64,000 nt of DNA from Caulobacter sp. FWC2 (lineage in GTDB: Bacteria; Pseudomonadota; Alphaproteobacteria; Caulobacterales; Caulobacteraceae), in assembly GCF_002742625.1 (NCBI RefSeq), contig NZ_PEBF01000001.1, forward strand, positions 2,790,001 through 2,854,000, given 5' to 3'. Every line of letters starts with the position of its first letter. The first letter of the stretch is position 1. Position numbers and translations under genes: made by a program. Positions 7,656 through 15,432 of this stretch are shown here, piece by piece. The notes below the pieces were generated by a model, which was given only the letters and a program-made list of their open reading frames with translations, was not told the DNA's origin and made no database searches.

Positions 7656-9404
7656 CTATGAGGACAGGCCAAAACCCCGCACGAAGCCGGCGACCTCGCC
7701 AGCCGGCATTGGTCTGGCGAAATGGTAGCCCTGCACCTGGTCGCAGCCATAGGCGCTGAGCGCGGCCAGCTGGTCGGGCCTCTCGACGCCTTCGGCCACG
7801 ACCTTCATGCCCATGCTGGCGCCCAGATTGATCACGGCCCGGACGATGGCGTCATCCTCGGCGTTCTGGACAAAGGACTTGTCGATCTTCAGCCGATCGA
7901 CCGGAAATTGCCGCAGGTTCGCCAAGCTGGCGTAGCCTGTGCCGAAGTCGTCCAGCGCGATGAGCACCCCGGTGGCGTGCAGCGCGCACACCGTCTCGGC
8001 CACGACGTCCGCGCCCCAGCCCATATAGACGTTCTCGGTGACTTCAATGGTCAGGCGGTCGGCCGGCACGTTCCAGGCCGCCAGCTTTTCAGCGATATCC
8101 TTGGCCAGGCGCCCGGTGCGGAACTGCTCGCTGGAGATGTTGACCGCCACGCGGCCAAACTCGACCCCTTCGTCCATCCAGGCGCGCATCTGGCCAAGCG
8201 CGCGCTCGAAGGCGACCTCGCCCAGTTGCAGGGCCAGGTCGGTGTCTTCGAAGGCGGCCATGAAGGCGGCCGGCGGCAAGACGCCTTGCTCGGGATGGCG
8301 CCAGCGCATCAGGGCCTCGAAGCCGGCGACCTCGTTGGCCTCCAGGTCGACGACGGGTTGATAGTAGAGGTCGAACTCGCCCTGGGCGATGGCCAGGCGC
8401 ACCTCGCGCAAGAGCTCAATGCGTTGTTCGACCTGGGTGCGCATCGAGGGCTTGAAGACGACGCAGCGGTTGCGGCCGCCGGACTTGGCCTCGTACAGCG
8501 CCACGTCGGCGTTCTTGAGCAGGTGCAATGGGTCGGCGTCGGGATCGTCGTGGATTGCCGCGCCAAGGCTGGCGCTGATCGTGAAGCTGCGGCCGGCGTG
8601 CTCGACCGGCTTGCGAAGATGGCTCTGCAGCACTTCGATCGGCCGCAGGAGGTCCTCGGGCCCGTTGAGGCCGCGCAGCACCACGGCGAATTCGTCGCCG
8701 CCCAGGCGCGAGACCGTGTCGCCGCGGCGGAAAGCCTTGCCCAGGGTCCTGGCCAGGTTCAGCAGCAGGGCGTCGCCGGCGTCGTGGCCCAGGGTATCGT
8801 TGATGTCCTTGAAATGGTCGACGTCGATCATGATCACGCCGAACATCTCGCCGGTGCGTTCAGCCGCCTCGACCGCCGCATCGAAGCTGCGCTGAAACTC
8901 CGTGCGATTGGGCAGGCCCGTCAAGGTGTCGCGATAGGCCAGGAACTCGATCTTGGCCGAGGCCGCGATCCGATCGGTGATGTCCTCGTGGGTGGCGACA
9001 TAGCCGCCATCCTCGATGGGGGTGTGGGAGATGCGGATGGTGCGTCCGTCGGCCAGCGCCAGTTCGCCGATGATCGACTGGCCCGGCTGGGCCTCGGCGC
9101 TGCGCGCCAGATACTCGCTCACGCCGGAGATCGGACCCTGGCCCGAGGAGAACCCGTGCTCAAGAATGGCTTCGCGCGACGTGCCCGGCGCGGTGAGCGC
9201 TGGCGTTAGTCGGTACATGGCCGTGAATGCTGGATTGCACAGGATCAGCCGCGCGTCTGCGTCCACCATGCAAAGCCCATGGGGCATGTTGTTCAAGGCC
9301 GCGGAGAGCAGGTGGATCTGCCCCGCCAGCCGCGCGCGCTCGGACTCGCCGGGGCGTCCGTGCGGGTGATGGCGATCGAGGGTGACAACGTTGGAAGACG
9401 ACAT
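7656..9404 (-). CDS. PAS-GGDEF-EAL c-di-GMP turnover protein
   Basis: A 582-residue cytoplasmic protein. A PAS domain (about 30-150, [20 protein letters not shown]) is followed by a diguanylate cyclase domain with intact active loop [10 protein letters not shown] and by a phosphodiesterase domain with [27 protein letters not shown] and [13 protein letters not shown]. Both catalytic signatures look complete, so the protein could make or break c-di-GMP; in such hybrids usually one activity dominates. No RxxD inhibitory site is visible five residues before GGDEF. It converges on the HWE kinase gene (13-base gap) and is divergent from the XRE regulator. Confidence 0.93.
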   Translation of the reverse strand: MSSSNVVTLDRHHPHGRPGESERARLAGQIHLLSAALNNMPHGLCMVDADARLILCNPAFTAMYRLTPALTAPGTSREAILEHGFSSGQGPISGVSEYLARSAEAQPGQSIIGELALADGRTIRISHTPIEDGGYVATHEDITDRIAASAKIEFLAYRDTLTGLPNRTEFQRSFDAAVEAAERTGEMFGVIMIDVDHFKDINDTLGHDAGDALLLNLARTLGKAFRRGDTVSRLGGDEFAVVLRGLNGPEDLLRPIEVLQSHLRKPVEHAGRSFTISASLGAAIHDDPDADPLHLLKNADVALYEAKSGGRNRCVVFKPSMRTQVEQRIELLREVRLAIAQGEFDLYYQPVVDLEANEVAGFEALMRWRHPEQGVLPPAAFMAAFEDTDLALQLGEVAFERALGQMRAWMDEGVEFGRVAVNISSEQFRTGRLAKDIAEKLAAWNVPADRLTIEVTENVYMGWGADVVAETVCALHATGVLIALDDFGTGYASLANLRQFPVDRLKIDKSFVQNAEDDAIVRAVINLGASMGMKVVAEGVERPDQLAALSAYGCDQVQGYHFARPMPAGEVAGFVRGFGLSS

Positions 9405-9574
9405 GGGCGCGATCTCGGTTCAGACCTGGAGTTTGCTCGGCGATGGCTAACAACTCGTCGCCAACGGGACGTGACCTTCGGCCGCAGAGACTTCGCGCCC
9501 CCACTGGACAAGATTTCACAAGAGCGCCGACGCTCGGTCTGCGCGCTTGCGAGAACATGTCGGATGGGCGACTT

Positions 9575-9595
9575 AAGTTCGGCGTTGCAGAACTT
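9575..9595. promoter_or_regulatory. Inverted repeat AAGTTC-N9-GAACTT, possible operator
   Basis: A perfect 6+6 dyad 46 bases upstream of the XRE regulator start. The right arm runs into TTGACC (9594-9599), which could be a -35 element. It may be the regulator's own binding site. Confidence 0.35.
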
Positions 9596-9640
9596 GACCG
9601 TCCTGGTCCACTCCTCTGGCTTCACTGAAGAGAGACGCCC

Positions 9641-10054
9641 ATGGCTCAGGCCCTAGCCCCCGCCGCAAATCCGGTGGACCTGCATGTCGGGTCGCGCGTT
9701 CGCATGCGCCGGAAAATTCTCGGGGTCAGCCAACAGCAGCTGGCCGACAGCCTGGGCCTGACCTTCCAACAGGTGCAAAAATACGAGCGCGGCGCCAACC
9801 GGATCAGCGCCAGCAAGCTCTACGCTGTAGCCACGGCTCTTCAGACGCCGGTGTCATACTTTTTCGAAGGCCTGGCCGACCCCCAGACTGGCGCGCCGGA
9901 CGGCGCCGGCGACGCATCAGCGCTAGCGGTGCAGTCCTTCCTCAACACGCCCGAGGGGCTGGAACTCGCTGCGCTTTTTGCGCGCCTGGGTCGCGGCGCG
10001 GTTCGGCGCCAAGTGCTCCACCTGGTTCGCGCCGTCGCCTTGAACGACGACTAA
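9641..10054 (+). CDS. XRE-family helix-turn-helix regulator
   Basis: A 137-residue DNA-binding protein. The Cro/CI-type HTH lies at about residues 16-70 (RRKILGVSQQQLADSLGLTF then QQVQKYERGANRISASKLY), followed by VATALQTPVSYFFEGL. This is a widespread alphaproteobacterial subtype with a short variable linker and a C-terminal helix (LELAALFARL) that probably mediates dimerisation. The ribosome site is GAAGAGAG before ATG 9641. It is divergent from the c-di-GMP gene; the 236-base gap holds the dyad at 9575-9595. Target genes are unknown. Confidence 0.88.
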   Translation: MAQALAPAANPVDLHVGSRVRMRRKILGVSQQQLADSLGLTFQQVQKYERGANRISASKLYAVATALQTPVSYFFEGLADPQTGAPDGAGDASALAVQSFLNTPEGLELAALFARLGRGAVRRQVLHLVRAVALNDD

Positions 10055-10200
10055 AAGGTCGCCGCGATCGGCGCGGGAGGCGGACGCGACCAAGGCCTTC
10101 CCCGCGACAATTTGGCCGCGCCTCCAGGTCGCCTTACCCCTTTGAACTGGGTGAGAAGTTCCTATCTAAGACCCTGACAAAACAAGGGAGTTTAGGGTCG

Positions 10201-10464
10201 ATGGCCGGCGGTTGGACACATGACGGGGGCGTTCTGGATCAGATCGAGGACACCGTCACCGACGGCGTCCTCAATGCGCGCGCCCGCCTCCCGGCGGGTG
10301 AAAGCCTGCTGTTCTGCGTCGCGTGCGGCGAAGACATTCCCGAGGCCCGGCGCCGCGCCCTGCCCGGCTGTCGAACCTGCATCGAATGCCAAGCTGGACG
10401 CGATAAAGAGGTCGTCTTCAGCAGCATCAATCGCCGCGGCAGCAAGGACAGCCAGCTGCGCTGA
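10201..10464 (+). CDS. DksA/TraR-family zinc-finger protein
   Basis: An 87-residue protein with the C4 zinc finger of DksA/TraR proteins: CVACGEDIPEARRRALPG, then CRTCIECQ, about residues 39-64. Short members of this family bind the secondary channel of RNA polymerase or are of unknown use. Residues 10-25 give a short helix in place of the long DksA coiled coil. The ribosome site GGGAGTTTAGG precedes ATG 10201. It sits alone between the XRE regulator and a hypothetical gene. Confidence 0.85.
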   Translation: MAGGWTHDGGVLDQIEDTVTDGVLNARARLPAGESLLFCVACGEDIPEARRRALPGCRTCIECQAGRDKEVVFSSINRRGSKDSQLR

Positions 10465-10599
10465 CCGGTGTTCCTCAGGGGCCGGGACGGGCCTGCCGCC
10501 TTCAAGACGCGCGGCGATACCTGGACTCTGGCCCGGCGCCTTGGCCTTGGGTCCCTTCTTTGCGTTGTATCCTAACCCTTCAAGGATCAGTCCGCCGCC

Positions 10600-10944
10600 A
10601 TGACCCGTGAACGCCTCGCCGCCGCCAGGTCGCTGATCGCCATCGACCTCGTCGGTGAGCCTACCTATCTCCAGACCCTTCCGGCCACGATGCATTTGGG
10701 CGTCGGCCAGGGTGGCCGTGTCCTCGTCTGGCTGGGCGATGACGCGGGCGATGAACCTCTGCTCGATCCGGTCCGGCCCGATCGACCGCCGGAGGTCGAG
10801 CTTCACGGTGAAGGCGCGCTGCCCCGGGCGGTGCTGAACCATCCGCGGGCGCAGCACGTGGAGACGTTCTTCGATGGCTTGGGCGACCCCGAGGCCGCGC
10901 CCTTGGGCTGGTGGCATGCGCGCGTTTGGCTGAGGGCTGCATAG
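10600..10944 (+). CDS. Hypothetical protein
   Basis: A 114-residue protein of unknown function with no signal peptide or membrane segment. It has a mixed composition with a central proline-rich turn (PVRPDRPPEVELHGEG) and an aromatic C-terminus (GWWHARVWLRAA). It ends 70 bases before the start codon of the interrupted SRAP gene. The opposite strand carries a long open frame over the same bases, but that frame is Gln/Arg/Gly-rich and also crosses the DksA-like gene, so I prefer this strand. Confidence 0.45.
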   Translation: MTRERLAAARSLIAIDLVGEPTYLQTLPATMHLGVGQGGRVLVWLGDDAGDEPLLDPVRPDRPPEVELHGEGALPRAVLNHPRAQHVETFFDGLGDPEAAPLGWWHARVWLRAA

Positions 10945-11017
10945 CGCCTGGTCGAGCGCGCTTTTCAGCGGCTTGCGCCATCGCTAGCGTCAGGAACCAT
11001 CGCAGGAGCCTTCAATG

Positions 11018-12395
11018 TGTTGGTGTGGACGGCCTCTCATCCCAACGGTTTGATGGCGCTTAGCGTCAACAAGCCAGTCGAGAGGAGAGCAACATGGTTA
11101 CACCAGTGCGTATCGGCATGGACACGGCTAAGTCCGTGTTCCAGCTCCACGGAGTGGATGAGAACGAGATTGTAGTTCTGCGGCGCCAGCTCCGGCGCGC
11201 CGACATGATCCGCTACTTCGAAAAGCTTCCGCCGGCCCTTGTCGCCATCGAGTCCTGCGGCAGTTCCCACCATTGGGCGCGGCTCCTGGAGTCATTCGGC
11301 CACGAGGTGAAGCTGATCCCGCCGCAGTACGTGAAGCCGTACGTTAAGCGCGGGAAGAACGACGCGGCCGACGCCGAAGCGCTCTGCGAGGCCGTCACCA
11401 GGCCGACGATGCGCTTCGTGCCTGTAAAGTCCAAGGAGCGTCAGGCGGCCTGCATGTTGATGACCGTGCGCGAACGCCTGGTCATGGTGAAGTCGCAGCT
11501 CAGCAACGCTTTCCGGAGCTATGCGGCGGAGTTTGGGATCGTGGGCCCGTCCGGCCGGCAGAACGTCAACGGTCTGATCGCGCGTGTCCTCGAAGATGAC
11601 ACGCTGCCGGAACTGGCCCGCGAGCTGTTCCACTTCCAGGCCAAGGAGTACGCCGCAGTCGAGGCGCGCCTGGCGGAGATCGACGCGAAGCTAATGAAGT
11701 GGCACCGCGCTGACGAGCTGAGCCGGCGCATCGCCACCATTCCCGGCGTCGGTCCTATTGGCTCGACGATGCTGAGCATGAAAGCGCCGCCGGCGGAGAC
11801 CTTCGGCTCCGGGCGCGACTTCGCGGCCTGGCTTGGTCTCACGCCGCGAGACCATTCGACGGGCGGTCGATCAAGGCTCGGCGGGATCACCAAGGCCGGA
11901 GATCCATCGATCCGGTCAACGCTGATCGTCGGGGCCACAGCGCTGCTGCGCCATGTGCGCCTCGGGCATACAAAGCCATCGCCATGGCTGGCCAAGCTCA
12001 TGGAGCGGAAGCCGCCCAAGCTGGTCGCGGTAGCGATGGCCAACAAGTTCGCCAGGATCGCTTGGCGGCTGATGGTGTCGGGCGGAGTATACACCCGACC
12101 CGCAGCGCTGAACCCGACCTGATCTGAGACCGGCGCCCGGAAGCCAACGAGGCTGCACCCGGACCGCCCAGGAGACTTGCACGAACGAATAGATGGAAAT
12201 GACCGATCGGTCGGTACGCGCGACATTCCGAAGATTGCACTGGCACCCAGATGTCGCCAATGTGTTTGGAGCGCGAGTAGCGAACACCATCTTGGCCAGC
12301 GAGGTTTCCTCGCGCAAAATAGGCCGGACATCTGATAGCAAGCGATTAGGTCAGACAGTCTATGCGTTCACTGCAAGCGGGGGGCCGTCCACATC
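11018..12395 (+). mobile_element. IS110-family (IS1111-like) insertion sequence
   Basis: An element of about 1.38 kb bounded by the two halves of the SRAP gene. It carries 11-base subterminal inverted repeats TGTGGACGGCC at 11024-11034 and, inverted, 12383-12393; subterminal rather than terminal repeats are typical of the IS1111 subgroup. A TG flanks both sides (11018-11019 and 12396-12397), so the edges are uncertain by about 2 bases and no longer target duplication is seen. One transposase gene reads in the direction of the host gene. The roughly 270 bases after it (12123-12395) hold no gene. Confidence 0.85.
11094..12122 (+). CDS. IS110/IS1111-family DEDD transposase
   Basis: A 342-residue transposase, full length for the family. 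The N-terminal RuvC-like DEDD domain shows GMDTAKSVFQLHG, VAIESCGSSHHWARLL and KRGKNDAADAEALCEA. The C-terminal Transposase_20 domain shows IATIPGVGPIGSTMLS and the catalytic-serine region FAAWLGLTPRDHSTGGRSRL, then GGITKAGDPSIRSTLI. GAGAGGAGAGCAAC upstream is a good ribosome site. No frameshift or stop is present, so the element may still be active. Confidence 0.95.
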   Translation: MVTPVRIGMDTAKSVFQLHGVDENEIVVLRRQLRRADMIRYFEKLPPALVAIESCGSSHHWARLLESFGHEVKLIPPQYVKPYVKRGKNDAADAEALCEAVTRPTMRFVPVKSKERQAACMLMTVRERLVMVKSQLSNAFRSYAAEFGIVGPSGRQNVNGLIARVLEDDTLPELARELFHFQAKEYAAVEARLAEIDAKLMKWHRADELSRRIATIPGVGPIGSTMLSMKAPPAETFGSGRDFAAWLGLTPRDHSTGGRSRLGGITKAGDPSIRSTLIVGATALLRHVRLGHTKPSPWLAKLMERKPPKLVAVAMANKFARIAWRLMVSGGVYTRPAALNPT

Positions 12396-13153
12396 TGCAA
12401 CCTCTACGCCCTGATGAAGGCGCGCGCCGAAGTCGCCGCCTTGGCGCGGGCGATGACCGATCTCAACAACAACCAGCCGCCCATGCCCGGGATTTATCCG
12501 GACTATGCCGCGCCGATCATCGTCAATGGCGACGATGGGCGCAGGATGATGCGCGATGCGCGCTGGGGCATGCCGTCTTCGAAGGAAGCCCTGTTCGCAG
12601 CCGCGACCAAGAGGGCCGACAAGCTCCGCGCCAAGGGCGCAGAGTTCGACTTCGCCGAACTGCTGAAGATGGAGCCCGACAAGGGCACCACCAATGTGCG
12701 CAACACGGTCAGCTTGAAGACCGGCAGGATCAATACCCACTGGAAGGCCTGGCTGGGTCCGGAAAACCGCTGCCTCGTCCCCTTCACGTCGTTCGCCGAA
12801 CCCGACCAGGACCATGAGAAGACCCGCAAGAACATCTGGTTCGCCCTCGATGAGAGCCGTCCCGTCGCCTTCTTCGCCGGCCTCTGGACGCCGCACGCCT
12901 GCGTCAGAATGATCAGCAAGGGTTGGGAGGATGTCGTCGCCTATGGCTTCCTGACCACGGACTCCGCCGAGCCGGTCAGAACCTACCATTCACAGGCCAT
13001 GCCGGTGATCCTGACCGAACCGGAGGAATGGGATCTGTGGATGAGCGACGCGCCATGGAGCGAGGTCGCCAGGCTTCAGCGTCCGCTTCCGGAACGCCTG
13101 AAGATCGTCGCGGTCGGCGGCAAGAGCGACGAGATCATTCCAGCCTGATCGGC

Positions 13154-13543
13154 TCAGCGGTCCGGCGGCGTCCAGGACCAGACGCCATCGTAGAGGTGCG
13201 GAAAGACGGCCACGTCCTTGGAACCGCAGCCCTCCTCGCCGGTGCAGGACAGGCGCGCGGCGATATCGGCGATCTTGACGTCGACCCGACGCTCGAACTT
13301 CTGGACCAAGTCCTCCGGCGTCCATTCGATCAGCCGTGGGCACGCGCGACAGCAGATCGCCAGCGAGTAGCCCTTGGTGAGGTAGGTCCGGACCGTGTCG
13401 GCGCCGACCTGGCCAAGGTGGAACCGGCGGATTAGCGCGTCGGGCGGGCGCTTGAGGGTCGAGGGTGGCTTCGGCGCCAAGGGCGATCTCCGGATCAACA
13501 GCGCAGATATCAGATCGCCCGAGGGCGTCACAGCCTGTAGCAA
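13154..13543 (-). CDS. Zinc-ribbon-like hypothetical protein, start uncertain
   Basis: The C-terminal 75 residues carry two cysteine groups about 40 residues apart (ICCRACPRLIEW and LSCTGEEGCGSKDV) around a helical segment (LVQKFERRVDVKIADIAARL). This is the layout of a small zinc-ribbon seen in alphaproteobacterial hypothetical proteins. The frame contains no ATG: possible starts are TTG 13543, GTG 13531 or an internal TTG near 13498, none with a good ribosome site. It may therefore be 5'-degraded. It converges on the disrupted SRAP gene. Confidence 0.55.
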   Translation of the reverse strand: MLQAVTPSGDLISALLIRRSPLAPKPPSTLKRPPDALIRRFHLGQVGADTVRTYLTKGYSLAICCRACPRLIEWTPEDLVQKFERRVDVKIADIAARLSCTGEEGCGSKDVAVFPHLYDGVWSWTPPDR

Positions 13544-13576
13544 ATCGGCCAGGCGTCCGGCTTGGGCAAGCCCGCG

Positions 13577-13945
13577 TCAGTGCCCTCCTTCGACCCAGGG
13601 CACGCCGGCGTCACGGAAAGCCTGGGCCAAGGCCGCCTCCAGGTCGAGCGACTCCCACGGGCGCATGGGGTTCAAATGTTGCGTCAGGGCCGGCGCCAAC
13701 CGCACGCCAAAGCGCTTGGCCGCGCCGCTGGCCTTGTAGCCTGCCTTGTGCTGGTCGAAGCGCAGGTGCGGATCCCGCGAGGTCTGGCCGACATAGAGGC
13801 CCCAGGGGTCGGTGCGGCGCGGGTCGTGCAGGATGACGACGTAGACAGAGTGCTTGGCGCCCTTGGCGCGGTGGGTTGTCGCCTTGAAGCCGCGCGCGGC
13901 GCGTTCGGCTCTCGGCCACCAGGCGGGAAGGCTGGACTGGACCAT
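13577..13945 (-). CDS. GIY-YIG-like nuclease domain protein
   Basis: A 122-residue protein. Residues about 33-75 look like a divergent GIY-YIG endonuclease core: SVYVVILHDP (first strand, GIY equivalent), GLYVGQTSRDPHLRFDQHKA (YIG equivalent followed by the conserved Arg) and a lysine-rich helix. The C-terminal half (PWESLDLEAALAQAFRDAGV) has the acidic helix expected of the fold. GGAGG abuts the ATG directly, so the annotated start is not ideal. Some family members nick DNA in repair or restriction; this one is uncharacterised. Confidence 0.6.
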   Translation of the reverse strand: MVQSSLPAWWPRAERAARGFKATTHRAKGAKHSVYVVILHDPRRTDPWGLYVGQTSRDPHLRFDQHKAGYKASGAAKRFGVRLAPALTQHLNPMRPWESLDLEAALAQAFRDAGVPWVEGGH

Positions 13946-13977
13946 CCTCCGAGCCTAGGTCGTGGGGTCTTTCAAGC

Positions 13978-14331
13978 CTAGTCGTCGTCGGGTGATCCGA
14001 ACAGGCGCACCACCAGGATCGCGTCCGGGTCGCCGTCGTCAGCCATTTCCAGGGTCTGAGGGCTGGTTGTCTCGGCGACGAAGATGTCGAGATGGGCCTC
14101 ATGGACCTCGGTCCAGTTCAGCATCTCGCCCGGCATGACGACCCGCATATCCGGATCGAACCGTCGCAGCTGCGCGATCAGCTCGCCGACCGTGAGGGCG
14201 CCATAGGGGTCGCGTCGGGCGGCGATGGCGTCCTGTCGCCGCTGCAGATAGGCCCAGGCGCGACGCAGGGCGACGAGCGGTTTGCGCCGCCAGCGCTGGG
14301 GGCGTGGGTCAGACAGCTTGAGCCCTGGCAT
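13978..14331 (-). CDS. Hypothetical protein
   Basis: A 117-residue protein. The N-terminal 45 residues are basic and helical (QRWRRKPLVALRRAWAYLQR), and the C-terminal domain has LTVGELIAQLRRFDPDMRVV followed by two strands ending DAILVVRLFG, resembling small phage or host proteins of unknown function. I chose ATG 14331 (MPGLKLSD), with GGAG 10 bases upstream, over ATG 14406, which would add a Pro/Ser-rich tail without a ribosome site. It is 32 bases upstream of the GIY-YIG-like gene and on the same strand, so the two may share a transcript. Confidence 0.6.
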   Translation of the reverse strand: MPGLKLSDPRPQRWRRKPLVALRRAWAYLQRRQDAIAARRDPYGALTVGELIAQLRRFDPDMRVVMPGEMLNWTEVHEAHLDIFVAETTSPQTLEMADDGDPDAILVVRLFGSPDDD

Positions 14332-14454
14332 AGATGGACGGCTCCATTGGCGCGAAGGCGAAACAGCCGGCGTCGGAGCAGCCGCGTCCTCCCTCTTGGT
14401 GACCAAGGCGCGAGGACGGCGCGCGGTTCCTCGCGCTCATCGTTCTTGGATAGC

Positions 14455-14485
14455 CCCAACCGGCCCAACCGGCCCAACCGGCCCA
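14455..14485. repeat. Short tandem repeat, period 9
   Basis: Three full copies of CCCAACCGG and part of a fourth in the gap between 14331 and the imuA promoter. The rest of this 280-base gap holds only the LexA site. Confidence 0.7.
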
Positions 14486-14611
14486 GCTTACGTCAACCCC
14501 GGTCGCCGCCAAAAAATTCCGATTCCCCTCAAAGCCTTGGCGCGCCTGCATCTTGGCCTTGGCGTGCGCCTGCGCCGCACCCAGGCCCCGTTGACTCTCG
14601 CTGATCGACGA

Positions 14612-14626
14612 GAACAAAGATGGAAC
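14612..14626. promoter_or_regulatory. LexA (SOS) box for the imuA-imuB-dnaE2-alkB operon
   Basis: GAAC-AAAGATG-GAAC, the reverse complement of the alphaproteobacterial LexA box GTTC-N7-GTTC, with exact half-sites and 7-base spacing. It lies 17 bases before the imuA ATG and just after a TTGACT (14591-14596). Repression by LexA and induction by DNA damage is the known control of this cassette in Caulobacter. Confidence 0.9.
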
Positions 14627-14643
14627 ATATCCATTTTAGCAGC

Positions 14644-15432
14644 ATGACCCCTTCAAGCCCCTCACCCCCGCCCCCTGTCGCGCTCGACGCGCTTCGCCGC
14701 CAGGTTCACGCCCTCGAGGTCGAAGGCCGTGCGACGCGCGCGGTGTTGCCGTTTGGCGTCGCCCAGATCGATGAGCGGTTGCCCGGTGGCGGCTTGCTGC
14801 TCGGCGGGCTGCACGAGGTGGCCGGCGGCGCGGATGGCGCGCTGCACGGCGCGGCCGCGGCGCGCTTCGCCGCCGGGATCCTGGCCCGCGCCGACGGCGA
14901 TGTCCTGTGGTGCCTTCGCCAGCGCGACCTTTTCGCCCCGTCCCTGGCCCAGGTCGGCCTGCCGCCCGAGCGGGTGATCTTCGCCGAGGCCGGCGACGAG
15001 GCCGGCGTCCTGGCCTCGATGGAGGAAGGCCTGCGTCACCCGGGCCTGGCCGGGGTGGTCGGCGAGGTCGCCAAGCTGTCGATGACCGCCTCGCGCCGCC
15101 TGCAGCTGGCGGCCGAGAAAAGCGGCGCGATGTGCATCGCCATCCGAAGATGGAGACGGGTGGCGGACGCGGCCGATCTTGGCCAGCCGACCGCGGCCCT
15201 GACCCGATGGCGGGTGTCGGCCCTACCCTCCTCACCGTTGCCTGTTCCCGGCGTGGGCCGTCCCCGCTGGTTTCTCGAACTTCTCCGCTGCCGCGCCGGC
15301 GACGCCTTCGACATCGAGCTGGAAGCCTGTGACGCCAAGGGTCATCTCCGTATTCCTGCCCCGCTGGCCCACCGACCGGTTGGCCCGGATGCAGGCCAGA
15401 ACGCCCCCGGCTGGGACCGCACCGCCGCCTGA
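14644..15432 (+). CDS. imuA: ImuA, SOS mutagenesis cassette protein
   Basis: A 262-residue RecA-like/SulA-related protein of the inducible mutasome; it works with ImuB and DnaE2 in translesion synthesis. After a proline-rich N-terminus, the family core reads LPFGVAQIDERLPGGGLLLG, then HEVAGGADGALHG, a strand LWCLRQRDLFAPSLAQVGLP, and GVVGEVAKLSMTASRRLQLA. I chose ATG 14644 because the in-frame ATG at 14620 lies inside the LexA box. Its last 104 bases overlap the start of imuB in another frame. It is first gene of a four-gene SOS operon. Confidence 0.93.
   Translation: MTPSSPSPPPPVALDALRRQVHALEVEGRATRAVLPFGVAQIDERLPGGGLLLGGLHEVAGGADGALHGAAAARFAAGILARADGDVLWCLRQRDLFAPSLAQVGLPPERVIFAEAGDEAGVLASMEEGLRHPGLAGVVGEVAKLSMTASRRLQLAAEKSGAMCIAIRRWRRVADAADLGQPTAALTRWRVSALPSSPLPVPGVGRPRWFLELLRCRAGDAFDIELEACDAKGHLRIPAPLAHRPVGPDAGQNAPGWDRTAA

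Larger units (their letters stand above)
11015..13148 (+). pseudogene. yedK: SRAP-domain (YedK/HMCES) gene split by an insertion sequence at codon 2
   Basis: SRAP proteins crosslink to abasic sites in single-stranded DNA through Cys2, exposed after Met removal. Here a ribosome site (GGAGCC) and ATG lie at 11015-11017. The rest of the gene resumes at TGC 12396 (C-N-L-Y-A-L-M-K-A-R-A...), giving MCNLYALMKARAEV when joined, which is the conserved family start. In between sits the IS element. In the present arrangement the first usable start downstream is ATG 12414, giving a 244-residue product without Cys2. Between the in-frame stop at 12336 and 12396 there is no ATG, GTG or TTG. Other family residues remain (NVRNT, VPFTSFAEPD, TYHSQAMPVIL). 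The truncated product should be unable to crosslink, though the remainder has no frameshift and the insertion may be recent. Confidence 0.85.

Noticed and set aside
10192..10917. A 241-codon minus-strand frame opposite the DksA-like and 10600 genes
   Set aside because: It spans two plus-strand genes; only a middle part looks protein-like and it has no good start.
12193..12414. A 73-codon plus-strand frame at the right end of the insertion sequence
   Set aside because: It crosses the IS edge into the SRAP gene in the wrong frame and has no ribosome site; the IS tail is normally non-coding.
14455..14485. Short 9-base tandem repeat considered as a CRISPR-like array
   Set aside because: Repeats are contiguous with no spacers and only three copies.
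14620..14643. Upstream ATG for imuA
   Set aside because: It lies inside the LexA box, so the message cannot sensibly begin before it.
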